Under the pieces are notes generated by a model, which did no database searches, had not been told where the DNA came from, and worked only from the letters and a program-made list of their open reading frames with translations. From CAZFER01 sp964517495 (GTDB taxonomy: Bacteria > Hinthialibacterota > Hinthialibacteria > Hinthialibacterales > Hinthialibacteraceae): a stretch of DNA of 64,000 nt. Within the stretch, counting starts at the first letter, position 1, and the number at the start of each line of letters is the position of its first letter. Of this stretch, positions 29,692 to 38,494 are shown in pieces. The stretch lies in NCBI GenBank assembly GCA_964517495.1, contig CAZFER010000019.1, forward strand, positions 19,835 to 83,834. Direction: 5' to 3'. A program made the position numbers and the translations under genes.

Positions 29692-30053
29692 ACCATTTCC
29701 TCCACTGAGATATAGATTTATATACGCTTAATCCCTACCTTCTCACACGATAGAGAATTGACGCCAACCACAAAATATAATTTGGTTTTGAAAAGAGAGT
29801 TTATTTTTAATGCTTGCTGGTACTAAAAGAGATTCTCTCTCTCCCTCACAAATAAACTCATAACAATACATCTTTCGCTTCAGTCGAATTTAATTTTTAT
29901 AATCCCCGCCATCATGAAAATAAGACTTAAATTGCCTGATATTACCACAGGTGATCTTCGAATTTAATCCATCCGATGCAAAAAAATAAAAAAAGCCGAT
30001 TTACGGGTAAATCGGCTTTTAATCTATATTTATGAAGTGGTTAAGTAATTAAT
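29692..30053. other. Intergenic region, AT-rich, ending in a terminator
   Basis: 362 nt with no gene seen. The right-hand part holds the terminator listed next. The left part must contain the promoter of the DUF4212/symporter operon; no strong hexamers were identified. Confidence 0.45.
29991..30020 (-). terminator. Strong rho-independent terminator
   Basis: AAAAGCCGATTTAC and GTAAATCGGCTTTT are exact reverse complements around a tight loop. On the minus strand the stem is followed by a T-rich tract (TTTTTTTATTTTTTT). It lies 33 nt after the stop of the nucleoside-hydrolase-like gene and clearly terminates it. The T run on the plus side is shorter. Confidence 0.85.
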
Positions 30054-30971
30054 TCATTCTTTTATTGAAGCTCGAATCACATCCCAATAATCCTTCTGCA
30101 TTTTCTCTGGATCGATCTTTGTATAAACCCAAATTTTATGCCCCTGATTGTTACCCTCTGGAGGTTTCACCTGTTTTTCTGTCGCAAAATCTGGATACAA
30201 AACGGCTTCCACGGCGGCAATATCCCACATAATCCATGAATCGGTGCTGGAGCCCGGTTTCCAGGGCGGATCAAAGTTCAACCAATAATCAAGTATAAAC
30301 TCATACACACCGCCTTTGCCTTTCAATTCCTTCACCGCTTTCTGCTTCTTATAAACCAGCACACGAGAAGCCGTTGCCGTCATCACATGCCATTCCAGCC
30401 CTTCCGCATCAAATAAGCAATTAATGGCATTCAAATCATTTTGGGCGTTAAATTCATTCATCCCCCATTTGCCATCCTCATATTTTAGCCCCATCGTATA
30501 ACACCGTATTTTTTGCCTTATACTTGGATCAATCAAAATAGCCGATGCCACATTTGTAACTCCCCCCGTGGTTATAACCGTCAGTTTTTCCCCATTTTGG
30601 GTCTCATGCGCCTTTTTAATGATCAAGCGTGCAGCAGAAGAATCTTGCGGCGATGTAGGACTCTCCATGGCTTCATTCGCCCCCATCGGGTGAGGAATAT
30701 CCGTACGATCCATAAGTTCCAGGATTTTCTCGTTCAATGCCTGACTTTTTCCAACCGTGTTCTTGGGAGCATTCGGTTGAGTGTGCCATTGCGAGGATGT
30801 TAATCCCACCACCTCAAACTTCGGTTCCACCAATACTCGAACAATCGCATATAAATCATCAATCTCATTTGCCGTATCACAATCGAGCAAAACCCTTATT
30901 TTCCCTGATTCCGTGTTTCCCACTGAGCACAACAATAACATACCAATAAATAGTACTCCTGTGTTTTTCAT
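30054..30971 (-). CDS. Exported nucleoside hydrolase-like protein
   Basis: 305 aa with a signal peptide (residues 1-22). The mature chain opens with VLLDCDTANEIDDLYAIV, the Asp-rich Ca2+-binding strand-loop of inosine-uridine nucleoside hydrolases (D-x-D-x-x-x-x-x-D-D). TVITTGGVTNVASA and a TDSWIMWD segment near the C-terminus supply further ligand-side elements. In planctomycete-type genomes such exported proteins are often annotated as DUF1593-like or IUNH-like; the substrate could be a nucleoside or another N- or O-riboside. It lies 18 nt downstream of the frameshifted beta-helix gene and may share its transcript. Confidence 0.75.
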   Translation of the reverse strand: MKNTGVLFIGMLLLCSVGNTESGKIRVLLDCDTANEIDDLYAIVRVLVEPKFEVVGLTSSQWHTQPNAPKNTVGKSQALNEKILELMDRTDIPHPMGANEAMESPTSPQDSSAARLIIKKAHETQNGEKLTVITTGGVTNVASAILIDPSIRQKIRCYTMGLKYEDGKWGMNEFNAQNDLNAINCLFDAEGLEWHVMTATASRVLVYKKQKAVKELKGKGGVYEFILDYWLNFDPPWKPGSSTDSWIMWDIAAVEAVLYPDFATEKQVKPPEGNNQGHKIWVYTKIDPEKMQKDYWDVIRASIKE

Positions 30972-30989
30972 GATGTTTTCCTTTCCTGG

Positions 30990-32418
30990 CTAGTTGTTTC
31001 TTGGACCATAATGCGGTGTGGGATGCCCCACTTCATAAGCCCCCATGTCGGGAGCCTTCCCGGTATAATTATCGTTAATCCCTGGTAGTTTGTCACCTGC
31101 ATCAACCACCGGTGCATCTTTCCTTAAATGCAGATTAACTTCACTCGGTTGGTAAAGGCGTCCCTCGTTATTGGGTGCATGTTCCGGTTCAACGGCCTCA
31201 CGGAATAATTCCTCATAAGTATTCACTTCGATACCATGCAGTTCCCGCCCGGTTTCTTTCTCCATCGCTTGCAATGAAGGAAAGGCTTCACCACCGATTA
31301 CAAAGGGATTCTCAATGGGAAGCCCTACCCGATGGGCATTGTAATCCAATATTCACCGCATAGCCCGCCTTTGTCCTTCCCCACGCTCCCCCACTATCCG
31401 GATTAAACCGATCGGCAGGATTCCGCCCTATTATCACATTATCAGCAATATAAAAATCGGTGGAACGTCCATCCTGGGCCAACACCCCATACTGCACCTG
31501 CTCAATCCGACAATGCTTAACCGTCAATCCTTTGCAGCCCATCACTCCCTGAAATCCACCATGAAAAGCAATCCGCGCATTACGCAAGATCAAGCCTTCA
31601 AAATGTAGATAATCAGCCGCCATGATGTTAAACAGCACATCACTATCATCCCCGTCAATAATCACATCACCATCACCAGCAGCAACAATTGCTATGGGTT
31701 TATCCGGTAAACCATCCGCCACAAGCGTACGCGTTCCATGCAGCCATAATCCAACATTATCTCGATAATTGCTCCGATCCGCTTTGTAGGTCCCGGCATG
31801 AAGTTTGATAATGGTACCCGGTTCGGCTCTATTTGGATGGACGGTCTGATAATTATCACACCAGGTATGAAAACCATTCACCGCATGCATGATCCCTTTA
31901 TAAGCCGGTTCTTCTTTTGGCCCCTTCCAATCTGGCGGATACACATGTCTTTCTTCACCCCCATTAAAAGGCACAGGCTCACAACGCGTTGTACGTGTCA
32001 ATTCCTTCACCGCTTCACCCATTACTCCGTCAGGATCGTGAAGTTCCAGGCGAACTTCATACGTGGTGGCAGGCTCAAGATCCATAATACTCCCAGAAAA
32101 TCCCTCAGGAATCCGATACATGGGTTGATGGTTGGGATCGCCAAAATTCCCATATCCAGGTGGCACTTCCCGGCCTTTCCCAACTCGATAGAGAGGTGGA
32201 TATTCATGCCAACTCGTATCCCCTGCCTGACGATACTGCACCGCTACCGATGCATTTCGGTTCTCATCACCTTTTATTCGCCACTCAAATCCAAGACAAA
32301 TAAGCGTCGGCCGTTCTACAATCAATTCCCCTGATTCCACTAAATCTTTAGTATCGACAAAATACGCTGATGCAAGCGTAGAATATATAATGATTACGGT
32401 GGGCAATAAAGGTATCAT
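30990..32418 (-). pseudogene. Secreted right-handed beta-helix protein, frameshifted near 31346
   Basis: The 5' frame (32418 to 31312) encodes a signal peptide (residues 1-18), a fibronectin-like domain (about 40-150) and a parallel beta-helix with GVMGCKGLTVKHCRIEQVQYG-type coils (in parts). It derails after KAGYAVNI. The other frame (ending 30990) resumes with DYNAHRVGLPIENPF, continues through VVDAGDKLPGIND and ends in PDMGAYEVG, the usual C-terminus of such proteins. Removing one G of the GG at 31346-31347 restores one chain of about 475 residues reading VNIDYNAH. The intact protein would be an exported polysaccharide-lyase-like or pectate-lyase-fold protein. Confidence 0.75.
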
Positions 32419-32450
32419 ATATAATTTCCTTTCCCTTCCCTTCCCTTCCC

Positions 32451-32891
32451 CTAAAAAAAACGATCTAAAATCAAATGGCTGACATAACCCAATAACGCAG
32501 CAATAAAATAGGGTAATAAAGCCATCGGCGATAGGCCACTATATTGAATCGCTGCAATATACAACCCACCCGTAACCAATAGCATCCCCCCCACACTATG
32601 GGTCCAGCCACGATGACGCCCAACAATGGGTAGGACAATGATTAAACCAAGGTATGCAGCCTTTTCATATTCATGACGCAGGATCAAAACGGTATCCAAA
32701 ATCACAAACCCGATAAGAAACACCGTCTGCCCTTTGCTCTTAATATCCACATCAGGCCACAAACCAAAAAAAACCGCAAGCGCCACACACCCTGCCTTTT
32801 CCCAAATTGACATCGGCAGCCAAAAGGGAAACAAATAAAGCAATCCACAAAAAAACAACGCGGCAGTAATGTGAGATTTATAACCAGGCAT
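32451..32891 (-). CDS. YdjM/DUF457-type membrane-bound metal-dependent hydrolase
   Basis: 146 aa with four to five hydrophobic segments. Conserved polar residues typical of the family are visible: GYKSHI near the start (His 7), GLWPDVDIKSKG, HRGWTHSVGG and SHLILD near the end. These His and Asp residues are thought to bind a metal on the membrane face; the natural substrate is unknown. The ribosome site is weak, so the start is less certain. It lies upstream of the beta-helix gene on the same strand (32 nt). Confidence 0.72.
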   Translation of the reverse strand: MPGYKSHITAALFFCGLLYLFPFWLPMSIWEKAGCVALAVFFGLWPDVDIKSKGQTVFLIGFVILDTVLILRHEYEKAAYLGLIIVLPIVGRHRGWTHSVGGMLLVTGGLYIAAIQYSGLSPMALLPYFIAALLGYVSHLILDRFF

Positions 32892-33020
32892 AGGATTTAA
32901 TCAGGTTTTTTAGTATTTTTTCATTCTTTTTCTAAAATCGTGCAATGATTGTTTATAATAATATGAATCAATCACTCCAGACAGGCGGGTGTTTGCCTGA
33001 ATGCAAAGATGGGAGAAATT

Positions 33021-33107
33021 ATGCAAAACATCCGATGCTTCTTGAATAAACGCTGGCTATTCTACACAACAATTTGTATCACATTTATCCTCATCGTTAT
33101 GGTTTAA
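33021..33107 (+). CDS. Possible 28-aa single-helix membrane peptide
   Basis: ATG 33021 is preceded by GGGAG at good spacing. The peptide MQNIRCFLNKRWLFYTTICI (first 20) continues as a hydrophobic helix to TAA at 33105-33107: a basic N-terminus and one transmembrane segment. Just upstream, CAGGC/GCCTG arms form a small hairpin. The 437-nt gap 32892-33328 contains nothing else recognisable. It could be a small regulatory or toxin-like peptide, or chance. Confidence 0.35.
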   Translation: MQNIRCFLNKRWLFYTTICITFILIVMV

Positions 33108-33263
33108 AATCCTGAGTTTAAAGGAAATATCACGGAAGAATAGTCAAATATCCTGAAAAACTTGAAAGTCCGCCTGCAAAAAGCCATTACCCGCTCTAAT
33201 AAAAACTGGCTGCGAAAAATTATGGAATATATAGGGATTTGAAAATACACCAAATCAAAAGAA

Positions 33264-33293
33264 TTGATTTTTATTCTCAATAAATATTATAAT
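33264..33293 (+). promoter_or_regulatory. Promoter of the PIN-domain pair
   Basis: TTGATT (33264-33269), an 18-nt spacer and TATAAT (33288-33293), a sigma-70-like promoter that would start transcription near 33300, about 30 nt before ATG 33329. Confidence 0.55.
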
Positions 33294-33328
33294 TACCACA
33301 TTAAAACTATGAATTTGAGGTCAAGAAG

Positions 33329-33604
33329 ATGGTTGATATAAAAGAAGCCGTAAAATATGGGGTGCATTTTTTGAAAGAAATGTATGAGGATAAAGAAATT
33401 TCCGATATCACATTAGAGGAAATAGAAATGTCCGAAGATTCCAATCACTGGTTGGTAACCATGAGTTTCATCAGACCAAAAGCCACCGAAAATATCCATG
33501 ATGTATTCAGCCCAAAAGAATATGAACGTACCTACAAAATTTTAAAAGTTTCCAGAGATGATGGCTGTGTCATCTCCATGATGGATCGAATGATAAATGT
33601 TTAA
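33329..33604 (+). CDS. Small acidic protein upstream of PIN gene, possible antitoxin
   Basis: 91 aa, unrecognised. No signal or membrane segment. A helical acidic N-terminal half (VDIKEAVKYGVHFLKEMYED) is followed by strands (HWLVTMSFIRP, YKILKVSRDDGCVISM). The gene overlaps the PIN-domain gene by 8 nt, the typical arrangement for an antitoxin or regulator with a toxin. The local DNA is visibly more AT-rich than its surroundings, which fits acquisition. The function assignment is by position only. Confidence 0.5.
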   Translation: MVDIKEAVKYGVHFLKEMYEDKEISDITLEEIEMSEDSNHWLVTMSFIRPKATENIHDVFSPKEYERTYKILKVSRDDGCVISMMDRMINV

Positions 33605-34097
33605 TAACATTCAAATTCAATTTGAACGATATTATAGCAGTGGAATCATCGTTGATACCAATATCCTACTGCTTTATTTCATAGGAGAATACGACATAAA
33701 TTTTATTCCACGTTTCAAAAGAACCATTCAATTCACAATTGAGGATTATGAACTGCTGACATTAATTTTAAGACGTTTTAAAAGGATTCTTACTACCCCC
33801 AACATATTGACTGAAGTTTCAAGCCTTGCAAATTCACTAAAAATGAATATCAAACCACATTTTTTCGATTCGTTTTCAAAAAATATATCTATGTTGGATG
33901 AAACATATCTGGATAGTAAATCATTGTCAAAACAAGATGAATTTATAAAATTTGGATTGACAGATATTGGAATTCATCAATTGGCAAACAAAAAATATCT
34001 TGTTCTTACAGATGATTTCACATTAGCGCAATATCTTAAAAAGCATGATGTTCCCGTCGTGAATTTTAACCACATTAGAACATACGCTTGGAAATGA
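33597..34097 (+). CDS. PIN-like ribonuclease-fold protein
   Basis: 166 aa. The first strand GIIVDTNILLLYFIG (about residues 15-29) is a PIN-type strand with the catalytic Asp followed by T-N. A second acidic residue sits in LTEVSSLAN, and TDIGIHQLA and VLTDDFTLAQYL supply the remaining Asp positions in the expected order. PIN domains are Mg2+-dependent nucleases, often VapC-like toxins. The length is slightly above the VapC norm. It overlaps the 91-aa gene and is followed by a minus-strand gene 57 nt away. I infer a toxin-antitoxin-like pair; an RNA-processing role is the alternative. Confidence 0.65.
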   Translation: MFNNIQIQFERYYSSGIIVDTNILLLYFIGEYDINFIPRFKRTIQFTIEDYELLTLILRRFKRILTTPNILTEVSSLANSLKMNIKPHFFDSFSKNISMLDETYLDSKSLSKQDEFIKFGLTDIGIHQLANKKYLVLTDDFTLAQYLKKHDVPVVNFNHIRTYAWK

Positions 34098-34153
34098 ATA
34101 CAATTCCTAAACAACCAAATTTCCTGAGATTTGGAATGAATTCTTTAATGTAA

Positions 34154-37100
34154 TTAGTCAGCTTTGATCAGCGCCTCTTCACACCGTTCAATATACTCCC
34201 TCTGCCTTTGAGAACGCTTCGGCCCATCAGCACCAATTTGCCAGGCCTCTTTCGCTTCATCCTCCCGATCCAAAGCCGCCAAGGCCTTCCCCTTCCAATA
34301 ATAGGCTTCCGCCTCCTGCGGTTCAGCAGGACGGCCAACCCCCAAATGCTTGGGATACGTCAGGGCTTTGGTAAAATCATCAAGAGCCAGTTCATATTTT
34401 TCCTGTTCCATATACAATTTCCCACGTTCAATATGAGCGCGTACAAATACGTTCCTTGAAACAGTCCGGTTTTCCCAGTTGGAAAAGAAAGCATTATCCA
34501 ACAACGCAATGGCATCGCTAAAACGCTCTTCATCCACATACGCCTGCGCCAACACCTCAATAATATCAGTGCGCCGTTCCTCTGGCTGAGGCATGGATTC
34601 AAGTAACGCAATGGCTTGAGGACGCTGCCCATCGCTGATTAAAATTTGCGCCAGGTCGTAATACAACGTCTGATCTTCCGGCCGTGCGGCAATCGCCTTG
34701 CGATAATAATCAGCCGCATTTCGAAGATCGTTCTCTTCCTTCCATGCATACAAACCAAGATTTCGCTGAGCCACACTTAATGACGGTTTAAGCTCAACCG
34801 CTTTGCGCCACTCTTCAACCGCCTCATCCAAACGACCCAATCCACCATACAGATTGCCCAAATAAAGCCGGGCATGAGCATCATCTGGATTCTGCTCCAA
34901 TGCATTGGCTAATACATCGATACTCTCAGGCCGTGAGGGAAACACATAATCCGTGGGCAGCGAGGCAGCCAGTTTCAACGCTTCATCCGCTTTTTCACGA
35001 TGGTCTAAATGCCCCGCAATATAGGCGAACAGATAATGTGGCATGGGTTTTTCCGCAACATCTGGCATATGTTCCATACACGCGGTAAGAATGGCTTCCG
35101 CTTCTGACCACAGCCCCAACTCCAACCATCGATAAATCAACTCCTCTGTTTCAAACGCATCTTCACCTAAAAATTCACGGCTTCCCCGGGCAAATCGTTC
35201 AAGCGCATTCGCATTCATCAACGCCAATACCGAATGGGGTAACAAATCTGTAGGATACTGCTTGGCCAATGTTTCAGCCGCTTCAAAAGTCCCGCCTAAC
35301 ATGCCGAAATCATGGTACTGCGCATAAGCAAAACGCGCCAATAAAAGATGATTTCGAGCACGTTTATCCGGTGGATTCAACACCGACGCTCGCTCAAATG
35401 CTTCAACGGCCTCCCTATAGTTTCGCTCCCGCATATAAACACGGCCCGCCAGCTCATATCCCAAACCGGAATTGGGCATAATCTTGACCGCCTGATAAGC
35501 CGATTCAAGCGCCTGTTCCAACTTATCCTGTTTGAATTGAACCGCACCCAAATAAAACCACGCCATGCCATCATCCATATCACGTTCCACCGCCCTTTTC
35601 AAACGCTCTTCCGCCTTTTGATAAAGCCCCACTTCCAAATCCAACACCGCCAAATTCCTCAATGCCGGTGAATAATTCGCGTCCTCGTTCAAGGCCTTTT
35701 GATACCATTCCCTGGCGGCTTCTCGATTGGTTTGTTTGTCGAATAGCAGGCCTTTCAAGTAACATTCTTCCGCCGTCATGGCTTCCTCATTCTTTGTATC
35801 AAGCCACGAAGGTTCAGGCGGCGTTTTCTCGGGAATATCCAAGGGTGAGCTATATGACACTAATATTTTACCAGATTGAGTCCGCACCTCAATTCGAATT
35901 GGAACCGTTGGGGCGGGTTTCAAGGTCAACTTCACGGATTCTTCCGGTGATAAATTCACCGTCTTTCGCAGCCACACATCATCCCCCACCGTAAGTGTAC
36001 ACTCCGCTCTGTCATAACGAGCAGTTGAAATCATGCTGACATCCAGCCTGGGCACGCCCTCTTCCCGGCTTCGATGCGTTTGAATGGCAAGATCACGAGT
36101 CGCATATTCAAAACCATCTCCCAAACCATGTACCGGATACCACCATTCACGCCAGGCCACCCTTTCACGTGGATACAACAAACCATAATCCGCCTGAGTT
36201 AAAAGCGGACCACTTTGTACTTCGATATACTGCTCATCCCCTTCATGCAAGTTCGCCTGGCTGACTAATCCATCATCCGATTGTCCCCACGTCCAGGCCT
36301 TTTTCCCGATTAAAATATTATGATCAGCGTATTGCACTATCCCCCGGTCCAGGTCCACATCATAAGCCCCAAAGAAATCAAACTCACAATCATAAGCAAA
36401 CACCGAACTGGGCCGATCATAATTTTTCAGCCAACTTAAGTCTTTTCCTTCATGAATCGGCCATGAATAATAGTAATCCCCGCTATGGTTGGTGCCCAGC
36501 GTCATAGGATAGATAAAACGGGTGCCTGGTAAACAGGGAAAAGCAGTGCAATTCCAGAAGTAGTATGGATGGATACCATCCTGTGGATTATACAAACTAA
36601 TCCGCTCATCAAGATAGGCCTTCCCGGGATGCAACGTCAATCGTACAGTCCAACGGGTGCGGAAAATCTGTTCCGTATTCGATATCAGCAAGGATGCCGA
36701 ACCATCACGATTTTTGATGATTCGAACATTAACCGGCGAAACCACCGTCACCGTATGCCCATGCGGCCCTGTGTTCCATTCAATCCCCCCTGATATCCAG
36801 GCCCCTCGCATGGCAATCAAACCAGGCTTGATCACATCATTGCGGTGAAACATCTCCTCACCCGAACTTTTGTCAAACACCGAATGAATACGCCCACCCA
36901 GCTCCGGCAGGCAGGTGACTCTCAAATATTCGTTTTCCAAATGGAACGCCTTGTATTCCACATCCACCTTCTCAGTCGAAAGGTTATCCTGCATGGTATA
37001 CGGATAAATAATCGAACCTTCAAGCGCATAATACGCAGGATTAATATCATCCGGCCCCCACGTATAAGTAGGAATGCTGATCGTACCCTCCCACGCCTTT

Positions 37101-37189
37101 ACCGAGGCTTGGGCCGTGTTCGTTATCGCTCCACTCAATACCATCAACGCAGCTAATAATAGAATCCGAAACGTTTGAAAATATCTCAT
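34154..37189 (-). CDS. DUF5107 + tetratricopeptide-repeat exported protein
   Basis: 1011 aa with a signal peptide (residues about 8-28). The N-terminal 400 residues are a DUF5107 domain, whose beta-sandwich resembles galactose-mutarotase-like folds: LENEYLRVTCLPELGGRIHS, GAWISGGIEWNTGPHG and YFWNCTAFP (in parts). From about residue 470 there is a long series of TPR units, for example YQKALNEDANYSPALRNLA, AWFYLGAVQFKQDKLEQALE and LYYDLAQILISDGQRPQAIA, to the C-terminus. DUF5107-TPR proteins are probably glycan-handling or scaffold proteins of the periplasm; the enzymatic role is unproven. Ribosome site CAGGAGG. Single gene. Confidence 0.85.
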   Translation of the reverse strand: MRYFQTFRILLLAALMVLSGAITNTAQASVKAWEGTISIPTYTWGPDDINPAYYALEGSIIYPYTMQDNLSTEKVDVEYKAFHLENEYLRVTCLPELGGRIHSVFDKSSGEEMFHRNDVIKPGLIAMRGAWISGGIEWNTGPHGHTVTVVSPVNVRIIKNRDGSASLLISNTEQIFRTRWTVRLTLHPGKAYLDERISLYNPQDGIHPYYFWNCTAFPCLPGTRFIYPMTLGTNHSGDYYYSWPIHEGKDLSWLKNYDRPSSVFAYDCEFDFFGAYDVDLDRGIVQYADHNILIGKKAWTWGQSDDGLVSQANLHEGDEQYIEVQSGPLLTQADYGLLYPRERVAWREWWYPVHGLGDGFEYATRDLAIQTHRSREEGVPRLDVSMISTARYDRAECTLTVGDDVWLRKTVNLSPEESVKLTLKPAPTVPIRIEVRTQSGKILVSYSSPLDIPEKTPPEPSWLDTKNEEAMTAEECYLKGLLFDKQTNREAAREWYQKALNEDANYSPALRNLAVLDLEVGLYQKAEERLKRAVERDMDDGMAWFYLGAVQFKQDKLEQALESAYQAVKIMPNSGLGYELAGRVYMRERNYREAVEAFERASVLNPPDKRARNHLLLARFAYAQYHDFGMLGGTFEAAETLAKQYPTDLLPHSVLALMNANALERFARGSREFLGEDAFETEELIYRWLELGLWSEAEAILTACMEHMPDVAEKPMPHYLFAYIAGHLDHREKADEALKLAASLPTDYVFPSRPESIDVLANALEQNPDDAHARLYLGNLYGGLGRLDEAVEEWRKAVELKPSLSVAQRNLGLYAWKEENDLRNAADYYRKAIAARPEDQTLYYDLAQILISDGQRPQAIALLESMPQPEERRTDIIEVLAQAYVDEERFSDAIALLDNAFFSNWENRTVSRNVFVRAHIERGKLYMEQEKYELALDDFTKALTYPKHLGVGRPAEPQEAEAYYWKGKALAALDREDEAKEAWQIGADGPKRSQRQREYIERCEEALIKAD

Positions 37190-37281
37190 GCTTTCCTCCT
37201 GAATAACTAGATTAACTAAATTTGTTATTTGTAATTCACATTCGCTAAATAATTAAAATATCTTTCATAGTGCGCCACCCT

Positions 37282-37600
37282 TGCGCCCCCAATGAAATGA
37301 GGGCGCTTAGGAGGGGGTTAAAAAGATTATACTCTAAGTTTTATTATTCCATGCTTATAACCCCAACGGGGTAACATAAGATAGCCAGCGGGCAACACCC
37401 CTGGAAATGAATAAAAACCACTCTCACCTTTCACCACCCAGGGAGGGCGTGGCTCCCGCCGAGCCGAAGTGTCCGATCAAGGTACATTTAAATATTAAAC
37501 TTCCAATGCAGGATAATGTGAATATACCTCTTTCGTTTGGTTTTCGTATAACCGACTCCGCGGGTGCCAAGGGCTTGACGACGAAGGAGTCAGCCCTTGA
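37282..37600. repeat. Cluster of four different palindromic repeats
   Basis: The 568-nt gap 37190-37757 has no gene but contains: a copy, reversed, of the CATTTCATTGGGGG family (37285-37318); CCCCAACGGGGTAACATAAG and the following ATAGCCAG (37361-37388), repeated at 47700-47727; GGGAGGGCGTGGCTCCCGCC at about 37441-37460, as at 10989; and CAAGGGCT/AGCCCTTG (37568-37575, 37592-37599), the hairpin family also found at 43424 and 55123. Confidence 0.72.
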
Positions 37601-37757
37601 GTCCTACCCTCCTATCCCTTACCTTCCACAAACCAACATGATAACTATTGTTACTATCCAATTGATGGTAGCATGGTTGATGATACATAATTTCTTGATC
37701 ATCATGTATTATGTGATTTCAGGATAAAATGAATTTATTTTCTTTGGGGAGGAAAAA

Positions 37758-38351
37758 ATGATGAAAGACCGTACGACCAAACAAACTGAATCCATTGCAG
37801 GTTTCACACTCATTGAATTACTCATCGTCGTCGCCATTATTGGGATCCTGGCCGCCATCGCGGTGCCCAATTTTATTAACGCCCAAATTCGTGCCAAACT
37901 GGCCAGAGTACAAGCCGATATTGACGCAATCGAAACCGCCCTCGGTCAATACAGGCTGGAAAACAACAAATACCCCCCTTCACACAATGGATCATCCTAC
38001 ATCGATCCACACATAAAACGCTTCGTCTATTTAACCACGCCCGTGGCATTTATGTCAACAGTCCCCATGGACGTATTTGCCAAGGAATTAGCCCCTGACA
38101 CCGGAGGATACAATAGCATCGGTGGTAAATATGTGGGAGATCCCTATCGTTACCTGGAATCCCAATTTCACCCAACCATACACCAATTCAGCAAAACCGA
38201 TGAACACAAACGGTATGTGTATCTATTATCCGGCCGTGGCCCCGATCACCTGATGAATTGGCAAATGACCCCTCGTTTGCCAGACGCGCTCGATTACTCA
38301 CCCACCAACGGCCTCAACAGCCTGGGTGACATAAACATATTCGGCCCCTAA
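37758..38351 (+). CDS. Orphan pseudopilin-like protein
   Basis: 197 aa. The prepilin site is canonical: G15/F16 followed by TLIELLIVVAIIGILAAIAV, with Glu at +5. The helix continues as NAQIRAKLARVQADIDAIE. The C-terminal domain ends SPTNGLNSLGDINIFGP, very like the end of the pseudopilin at 23809. It is a paralogue in the broad sense: shared N-terminus and tail, with different middle parts. Processed by prepilin peptidase and displayed or assembled at the envelope; no assembly genes lie nearby. Ribosome site GGGGAGG. Confidence 0.8.
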   Translation: MMKDRTTKQTESIAGFTLIELLIVVAIIGILAAIAVPNFINAQIRAKLARVQADIDAIETALGQYRLENNKYPPSHNGSSYIDPHIKRFVYLTTPVAFMSTVPMDVFAKELAPDTGGYNSIGGKYVGDPYRYLESQFHPTIHQFSKTDEHKRYVYLLSGRGPDHLMNWQMTPRLPDALDYSPTNGLNSLGDINIFGP

Positions 38352-38361
38352 AATCGTGGAA

Positions 38362-38488
38362 TGGGTCACGTTTTTCGACCCATCCAGGAACACCCAATGG
38401 GTTAAACAACGCAACCCATTTTACTTACCGGGTTGAAACATATCTCATTCCCCTAAACGTTGTAGGGGCAAACCCATGTGTGCGCCCT
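38362..38488. repeat. Two small palindromic repeats after pseudopilin
   Basis: TGGGTC (38362-38367) with GACCCA (38377-38382) repeats the hairpin at 10935. GGGGCAAAC ccatgt GTGCGCCC (38465-38488) is an imperfect copy of the hairpin at 45976-45999. They separate convergent genes. Confidence 0.65.
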
Positions 38489-38494
38489 TCCAAT

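Noticed and set aside
30990..31349. Independent 119-aa gene
   Set aside because: Its sequence is the C-terminal part of the beta-helix protein; it starts in mid-domain with a TTG and no ribosome site.
37190..37757. Direct-repeat array resembling CRISPR
   Set aside because: The repeats are of different families, unequal in spacing and palindromic; there is no regular spacer pattern and no cas gene.
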